Below are positions 29,027 to 33,573 of a DNA stretch of 33,573 bases, piece by piece. Source of the stretch: Allobacillus halotolerans (GTDB lineage: Bacteria > Bacillota > Bacilli > Bacillales > Alkalibacillaceae). Made by a program: the position numbers and the translations under genes. Within the stretch, counting starts at the first letter, position 1; each line of letters starts with the position of its first letter. The notes beneath the pieces were generated by a model. The model worked only from the letters and a program-made list of their open reading frames with translations, did no database searches and was not told the origin of the DNA. The stretch covers positions 1 to 33,573 of the forward strand of contig NZ_JAHLZF010000024.1 of assembly GCF_018967645.1 (NCBI RefSeq). Direction: 5' to 3'.

Positions 29027-29917
29027 ATGTTCAAACGTATTTTCATGACATTGATTCTCATGACCGCGCTAGTTTTAGCCGCATGTAGTGATGATTCAAA
29101 TGAAGACGAAAACAATGAAGAAGAAGCAGCCGACATTCCAGTGGAAGTCGCGAAGACTGCTGAGAAAGATTTCACGAAAGAACACACATACATTGCACGA
29201 ACAACGCCAAGTGATCAAATGCCAGTGATTCCGCAAGGTGCTGGTGAAGTGACGGAACTGCATGTGGAAGCAGGTGAATCCGTTGAGGAGGGTGACGTCT
29301 TAGCGAAAATCAAGTCACCTCAATATGGAACGATTGAACTGGAGAGCCCGATGGATGGCCAAGTTCAAAACTTGAACATGAAAGAAGACCGACCTGTTTC
29401 AACGGAAGACCCAGCAGCGGTGATTATCGCGGAAGACTCCGTTTTGTTGAATTTCTCGATTACCGCAAGTGACCGGGAATTTATTGCGAAAGATGATGAA
29501 ATCAACTATAGTATGTCAGCCGTTGACGACGAAGGGAAAGCGACGGTGAACAGTGTGTCCGCAACAGCAGAAGAAAATGGTCTATTTGCCGTGGAAGCGG
29601 AAATCGACATTACAGAGAAAGACAATTTTCCGATTGGCACAACCGCTCAAGTTCAATTAGAGGAAATGGTCCAAAAAAATGCACTCGTTGTTCCGACCAA
29701 TGCGGTCATTAATCAAGGGGAAGGCCAGCTCCTCTTTAAAGTCGTCGACAATAAAGCTGTCGCTGTCGACATTGAAGTCATTTCGATGCAATCAGAAGAA
29801 ACAGCCGTCAAACCTGTCAATGAAGGCGATCTGTCTGCAGGAGATCAAGTCGTGATCACAGGACAAACAGCCATTTCTGACGGCCAAGCGGTACAGATTG
29901 TCGGGGAGGACGAATAA
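29027..29917 (+). CDS. Lipoprotein membrane-fusion (HlyD/RND adaptor) protein
   Basis: A 296-residue adaptor with a signal peptide ending in lipobox LAAC (C20), so it is lipid-anchored outside the membrane. It has an acidic linker, then a biotinyl-lipoyl domain (GEVTELHVEAGESVEEGDVL then LESPMDGQVQNLNMKEDRPV) and beta-barrel and membrane-proximal domains to the end. The two halves of the lipoyl domain follow each other with no long alpha-helical hairpin between them; that hairpin normally reaches an outer-membrane channel, which Firmicutes lack. The frame opens at GTG 29018, but AAGGAG fits ATG 29027. It acts with the RND pump 63 bp downstream. Confidence 0.87.
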   Translation: MFKRIFMTLILMTALVLAACSDDSNEDENNEEEAADIPVEVAKTAEKDFTKEHTYIARTTPSDQMPVIPQGAGEVTELHVEAGESVEEGDVLAKIKSPQYGTIELESPMDGQVQNLNMKEDRPVSTEDPAAVIIAEDSVLLNFSITASDREFIAKDDEINYSMSAVDDEGKATVNSVSATAEENGLFAVEAEIDITEKDNFPIGTTAQVQLEEMVQKNALVVPTNAVINQGEGQLLFKVVDNKAVAVDIEVISMQSEETAVKPVNEGDLSAGDQVVITGQTAISDGQAVQIVGEDE

Positions 29918-29980
29918 ATGTCTTGCCAACCAGCTATTACAGAAAGAAATAAACACGTAACTCAAAAGGGGGGCGTCTAA

Positions 29981-32900
29981 ATGAAAAAACTCATCGAAAC
30001 GTCGATTAAACGCCCAGTCGGCGTCATCATGATTATTTTGGCGATTATCGCACTCGGTTTTATTTCATTCAGAAATTTATCCGTTGATTTATTTCCGGAA
30101 ATTGATTTGCCGATTGCCGTTGTTGCGACATCTTATGATGGTGCCGCGCCACAGGAAGTCGAAGAGCTTGTCACAAAGCCGATCGAATCGTCGGTCAGTA
30201 CAATAGAAGGAATCGAGCAAGTCCAGGCACAATCACAGCCAGGGAGCTCCCTTGTGATGATGATGTTTTCCATGGATACGAATCTCGATAATGCCTTACT
30301 GAACGTACGAGAATCCGTCGATCAAGTGAGTGGATTTCTCCCTGAATCAGCAAATTCACCGAGTGTACTCCGATTCGACCCAGCGCAAATGCCTGTGATG
30401 TGGATCGGACTGACGGGTTCCGATAAAGCGGAATTGCAACGCATAGCTGAAAATGATATCCAGCCATTGTTCGAGCGCCAAGCGGGCGTTGGTTCCGTGC
30501 AGATTGAAGGTGGAGAGACGGAAGAAATCCAAGTCCAACTCGACCAACAAAAACTCACGCAATATGGCATGAACTCACAACAGGTCATGCAAGCCGTCCA
30601 AAGCGCAAACCAGTCGATGTCCGCCGGTGTGATCGAGCGCGGAGACCAGGAGCTTCAACTACGGATTCCTGGTGACTATGAATCGATCGATCAAATTCGT
30701 GAAACGCGAATCCAAACACCGCAGCAAACGTTTATCCGCTTGGATGACATTGCGACCGTTGAACGAGCAACATTGGAGTCCAGCGGTTTATCGATGGTGA
30801 ACGGGGAAGAAGCGGTTGTCTTAAGCATTTTAAAACAAACCGATGCCAACACGGTCTCTGTTTCCGACGAAATCCAATCTGCGATCAAAAAAGCAGAGAA
30901 AGATCTACCGGAAGGCATTCAAGCACAAACCGTTTTCGATAACGCAGAATTTATCCGGATGTCGATCAGTTCCGTTATCCAAAACTTATTGCTCGGAGCG
31001 GTTTTTGCGATATTGATTTTACTCTTATTCTTGAAAAGCTTCCGGGCGACACTCGTTATCGGTTTATCAATCCCGATTGCGGTTATTTCAACGTTCACAT
31101 TAATGTACTTTACCGGTGAAACGGTGAACATCCTGACAATGGGTGGACTCGCACTCGGAATTGGAATGATGGTCGACTCGGCGATTGTCATACTCGAACA
31201 TATCGTCACCTACCGAGAACGCGGTTATTCGATGAAAGAAGCCGCCCGACTCGGAGCAACGGAAATCGCCCCAGCAGTAATCGCGTCGACAACGACAACC
31301 TTGGTCGTCTTCTTGCCGATCATTTTCGTCGAGGGCATTGCATCCGAAATATTCGCGCCACTCGCATTAACCGTAGCGTTTGCGTTGATTGCGTCCTTGA
31401 TCGCATCGATTACATTAATTCCGATGCTGTCATCGAAACTTTTGACAAAAGCGATGCAAGACAGTGGCAGACGATATTGGTTCGACCGGTTCTTGGATAA
31501 AGTCGTTGCCATTTATCAAAAAATGCTACGTGGCGTGTTACGTTTCCGAAAAACATCAATATTAGGAACACTCGCCATTATTGTCGCGACATTGTTCCTC
31601 ATTCCGCAGCTCGGAGCAGCATTTATCCCAGAAGCGGACCAAGGACAAATTGAAATTTCTGTTGAAACACCAACAGGAACGACACTCAGTGCAACACGAG
31701 AAGTCGTTGATCAGGTCAATGAAGTCATTGCCAAAGATTCCGATCTCGTGGAATCCAACTACTTGTCCGTCGGTTCCGGAGGTCAAGGCGGCCCGATGGG
31801 TGGTGGCTCCAATACAGGAAGCTATATGATTCAGCTCATTCCAAGTGGCGAACGAGACGCAACGACTGAAGAAGTCATGAAACGATGGAATGACCAAGTA
31901 GAAGATATTCCTGGTGCAGAAATCAATGTCGCTGTCATGGGAGCCGGAATCAGTGCAGGCAATCCAATTCAAATTCAAATGACCGGACCTGACTTTGACA
32001 CCCTAAAACGACTAGCGGATGAAACTGTTGCTGAAATCTCCGAAGTCGAAGGTGTGCATAACGCAGGGACTTCTGCGGATGAAGGTCGCCCTGAAATGCA
32101 GATCAATATCGACCGAAATAAAGCTGCCGAACTAGGCATGACTTATGACCAAGTGATGGGTCAAGTGAGCATGCAGCTCAACGGCCGCGTCGCGACTCAA
32201 TTCCGGACAGAAGGGCAAGAACTTGATGTTCGTGTCATGACACCGGAAGAACAACGCTCAACGATTGAAGATGTTGAAAACATATTGATCCAAACTCCGA
32301 CTGGCGCCATGGTCAGCTTGGCATCCATCGCAAGCATCGACCAAGAGATTGGCCCAGCCAGCTTGACGAGACAAAACCAACAGCGAACCATCACGGTCTC
32401 CAGTGAAATTTTAGACCGAGATCTCGCAAGCGTAACGGCAGATGTAGAAAGTAAACTCGCAAGTATGCACTTGCCGGAAGGATATGATTATTCAATTGGA
32501 GGGGAAGCGGAAGACATGGCTGAAGCCTTTGGCGACTTAGCCTTAGCACTCGTCTTCTCAATATTCTTAGTCTATGCCGTTATGGCGGTCCAATTTGAAA
32601 ACTTCCTGCATCCATTTGTCATCATGTTCGCATTGCCGACAACAGTCGTCGGGGTCATCCTAGGCCTGTTTGTGACCGGCTTACCGTTCAGCATCCCAGC
32701 CTTCATTGGGGTCATCATGCTCGCCGGTATCGTCGTCAACAACGCCATCGTGCTCGTCGACTACATCAATATTTTACGTGAAAAAGGTCAGGAGCGATTC
32801 AGCGCAATTATGGACGCAGGCGCAAGTCGTCTCAGACCAATCCTGATGACATCACTGACAACAATTCTCGGAATGATCCCACTCTCCCTCGGACTCGGGG

Positions 32901-33070
32901 AAGGTGGAGAAGCACAGCAACCGCTCGCCGTCGTTATCATCTTCGGCCTGCTCGTATCCATGTTCTTCACACTGCTGCTCATTCCGCTCGTCTACACGTA
33001 CTTTGATGATCTATCACGAAAATTTACAAACCGTAAAAGTAAGAAACGAAAAAAAGAGGTAGAAGCATAA
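29981..33070 (+). CDS. RND-family efflux transporter (HAE1/AcrB-like)
   Basis: A 1029-residue RND permease, close to the usual 1030-1060. The two-fold architecture is visible: membrane helix 1 (about 10-30), a large extracytoplasmic loop, helices 2-6 (about 325-480), helix 7 (about 525-545), a second loop, and helices 8-12 (about 850-1010). Helix 4 has GIGMMVDSAIVILEHI with D399, a proton-relay aspartate (AcrB has two in a row, here D-S). Helix 10 reads GIVVNNAIVLVDY. Substrates cannot be read from sequence; SwrC in B. subtilis exports surfactin. It ends at a strong terminator. Confidence 0.95.
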   Translation: MKKLIETSIKRPVGVIMIILAIIALGFISFRNLSVDLFPEIDLPIAVVATSYDGAAPQEVEELVTKPIESSVSTIEGIEQVQAQSQPGSSLVMMMFSMDTNLDNALLNVRESVDQVSGFLPESANSPSVLRFDPAQMPVMWIGLTGSDKAELQRIAENDIQPLFERQAGVGSVQIEGGETEEIQVQLDQQKLTQYGMNSQQVMQAVQSANQSMSAGVIERGDQELQLRIPGDYESIDQIRETRIQTPQQTFIRLDDIATVERATLESSGLSMVNGEEAVVLSILKQTDANTVSVSDEIQSAIKKAEKDLPEGIQAQTVFDNAEFIRMSISSVIQNLLLGAVFAILILLLFLKSFRATLVIGLSIPIAVISTFTLMYFTGETVNILTMGGLALGIGMMVDSAIVILEHIVTYRERGYSMKEAARLGATEIAPAVIASTTTTLVVFLPIIFVEGIASEIFAPLALTVAFALIASLIASITLIPMLSSKLLTKAMQDSGRRYWFDRFLDKVVAIYQKMLRGVLRFRKTSILGTLAIIVATLFLIPQLGAAFIPEADQGQIEISVETPTGTTLSATREVVDQVNEVIAKDSDLVESNYLSVGSGGQGGPMGGGSNTGSYMIQLIPSGERDATTEEVMKRWNDQVEDIPGAEINVAVMGAGISAGNPIQIQMTGPDFDTLKRLADETVAEISEVEGVHNAGTSADEGRPEMQINIDRNKAAELGMTYDQVMGQVSMQLNGRVATQFRTEGQELDVRVMTPEEQRSTIEDVENILIQTPTGAMVSLASIASIDQEIGPASLTRQNQQRTITVSSEILDRDLASVTADVESKLASMHLPEGYDYSIGGEAEDMAEAFGDLALALVFSIFLVYAVMAVQFENFLHPFVIMFALPTTVVGVILGLFVTGLPFSIPAFIGVIMLAGIVVNNAIVLVDYINILREKGQERFSAIMDAGASRLRPILMTSLTTILGMIPLSLGLGEGGEAQQPLAVVIIFGLLVSMFFTLLLIPLVYTYFDDLSRKFTNRKSKKRKKEVEA

Positions 33071-33080
33071 TTTAGGAGAA

Positions 33081-33110
33081 ACACCCAGCCGGATGGCTGG
33101 GTGTTTTTTA
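33081..33110 (+). terminator. Terminator after the RND pump
   Basis: Perfect 10-bp arms ACACCCAGCC (33081-33090) and GGCTGGGTGT (33095-33104), followed by TTTTTT. Confidence 0.93.
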
Positions 33111-33117
33111 TGTGGAT

Positions 33118-33139
33118 CATTTTTGCTGAGGCAAAAATG
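33118..33139 (-). repeat. ATTTTTGC/GCAAAAAT hairpin module, copy 2
   Basis: CATTTTTGCT (33118-33127) pairs with GGCAAAAATG (33130-33139). The flanks GATC and GTACTTTTT match the inverse of the flanks of copy 1 (AAAAAAGTAC, GATC), so it is a minus-strand copy. It lacks the 16-nt linker. Confidence 0.75.
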
Positions 33140-33165
33140 TACTTTTTGATCGACTTCGTACGGAA

Positions 33166-33395
33166 ACGGCTGCCGTGTGGCCAGCCGCTGAATAAAATCG
33201 TGCAGCCGTCGAATTCCTTTGTCTAGCCATCGAAAAAGCACTTGAAGCCGTCGAATTCCTTTGTCGAGCCGTCGAAAAAGCGTGCCCAGCCATCGAATTC
33301 TCCGACGAAGCCATCGAAAACATGCTCCAAGCCATCGAATTCCACCGCGAACCCGCCGAAAAAAATTACGAAGCCGCTAATGAATGCTCTTTGAA
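33166..33395 (-). repeat. 21-bp repeat array D, about 10 units
   Basis: Units start at 33186 and every 21 bp to 33375, with cores CRTCGAATTC and CRTCGAAAAA alternating and each unit ending in AGC. The CGAAAAAGCACTTGAAGC form aligns with CGACAAGCACGTCGAACC of array E, giving the same orientation. It lies between hairpin copies 2 and 3. No gene is supported in 33071-33573. Confidence 0.9.
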
Positions 33396-33408
33396 AGATT
33401 AAGTAGAC

Positions 33409-33475
33409 CATTTTTGCCGCGGCAAAAATGCACCTTTTTATGTTTTTTAGGTTTATCATGAGATCTTGCGGTTGA
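33409..33475 (-). repeat. Linker plus hairpin module, copy 3
   Basis: CATTTTTGCC (33409-33418) and GGCAAAAATG (33421-33430) form a perfect hairpin. GAGATCTTGCGGTTGA (33460-33475) is the exact reverse complement of the linker at 206-221. The order array, linker, hairpin on the minus strand repeats that of the left end of the window. Confidence 0.82.
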
Positions 33476-33481
33476 GCGAAG

Positions 33482-33573
33482 GCGGTTAAATTGCTAACCA
33501 CCCGACAAGCGCGCCGAGCCGCCCGACAAGCACGTCGAACCGCCCGACAAGCACGTCGAACCGCCCGACAAGC
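33482..33573 (-). repeat. 21-bp repeat array E (continues past the right edge)
   Basis: Units CRCCCGACAAGCRCGYCGARC start at 33499, 33520, 33541 and 33562. The reverse complement (CTTGTCGGGCGGTTCGACG) matches the TTTGTCGGGCGG units of array A, so A and E are inverted copies of one subtype. Confidence 0.9.

Overview
This window is a chromosomal segment of an endospore-forming Firmicute of the Bacillaceae type. The evidence is the Bacillus-like gene order: atpZ-atpI-atpBEFHAGDC, then ywzB(DUF1146)-ywmB-murA-spoIID-spoIIQ, spoIIID, and mbl-flhO-flhP-epuA-fabZ, with comK further on. Several proteins are strongly acidic (SpoIIQ linker, the EpuA extension, the lipoprotein), which would suit a salt-tolerant lineage, but that is inference. 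Subunits a and c of the ATP synthase look neutralophile-like and proton-coupled.

Layout. 1-751: a 21-bp repeat array with a hairpin module, then the atp promoter and leader. 752-8018: the nine-subunit F1Fo ATP synthase operon plus atpZ, with structured intercistronic gaps, closed by a strong terminator. 8067-8680: a 28-unit repeat array. 9022-13254: cell-wall and sporulation genes. 13296-14530: a small accessory island (Xre regulator plus membrane partner, DUF3953 protein, small membrane protein). 14686-14952: spoIIID. 15078-15790: a repeat array with about 195-bp higher-order units. 15886-20554: a MerR-controlled acyl-CoA ligase / acyl-CoA dehydrogenase operon and a convergent NERD-domain gene. 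20736-21320: another array with 165-bp higher-order units. 21420-25564: mbl, flhO, flhP, epuA-like and fabZ. 25602-27059: small membrane protein, lipoprotein, comK. 27119-27590: a tandem-hairpin array of 52-bp units. 27731-33070: TetR regulator, lipoprotein efflux adaptor and RND transporter, with a 21-bp array between regulator and adaptor. 33118-33573: two more arrays and two more copies of the hairpin module, inverted relative to the left end.

The main unexplained signal is intergenic. At least seven arrays at operon borders look very different in sequence but keep the same 21-bp period, and in the array at 8088-8676 the variants grade into each other in one unbroken phase. I read them as one diverged 21-bp repeat superfamily covering roughly 2.7 kb. 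Two arrays flank the merR-ligase-dehydrogenase-NERD cassette, which sits between spoIIID and mbl, genes that are adjacent in B. subtilis. Two arrays of the same subtype, each with a shared 16-nt linker and a hairpin, lie inverted at the two ends of the window.

A second theme is upstream sequence complementary to Shine-Dalgarno sites: spoIIQ (13 bp), atpG (9 bp, overlapping an attenuator-like stem), spoIIID (8 bp) and the lipoprotein gene (7 bp). A third is operator-like sites with convincing promoter placement: a TGTGA-N6-TCACA box about 72 bp before the predicted atp start, a 16-bp palindrome in a 19-bp MerR spacer, and palindromes at the xre and tetR promoters.
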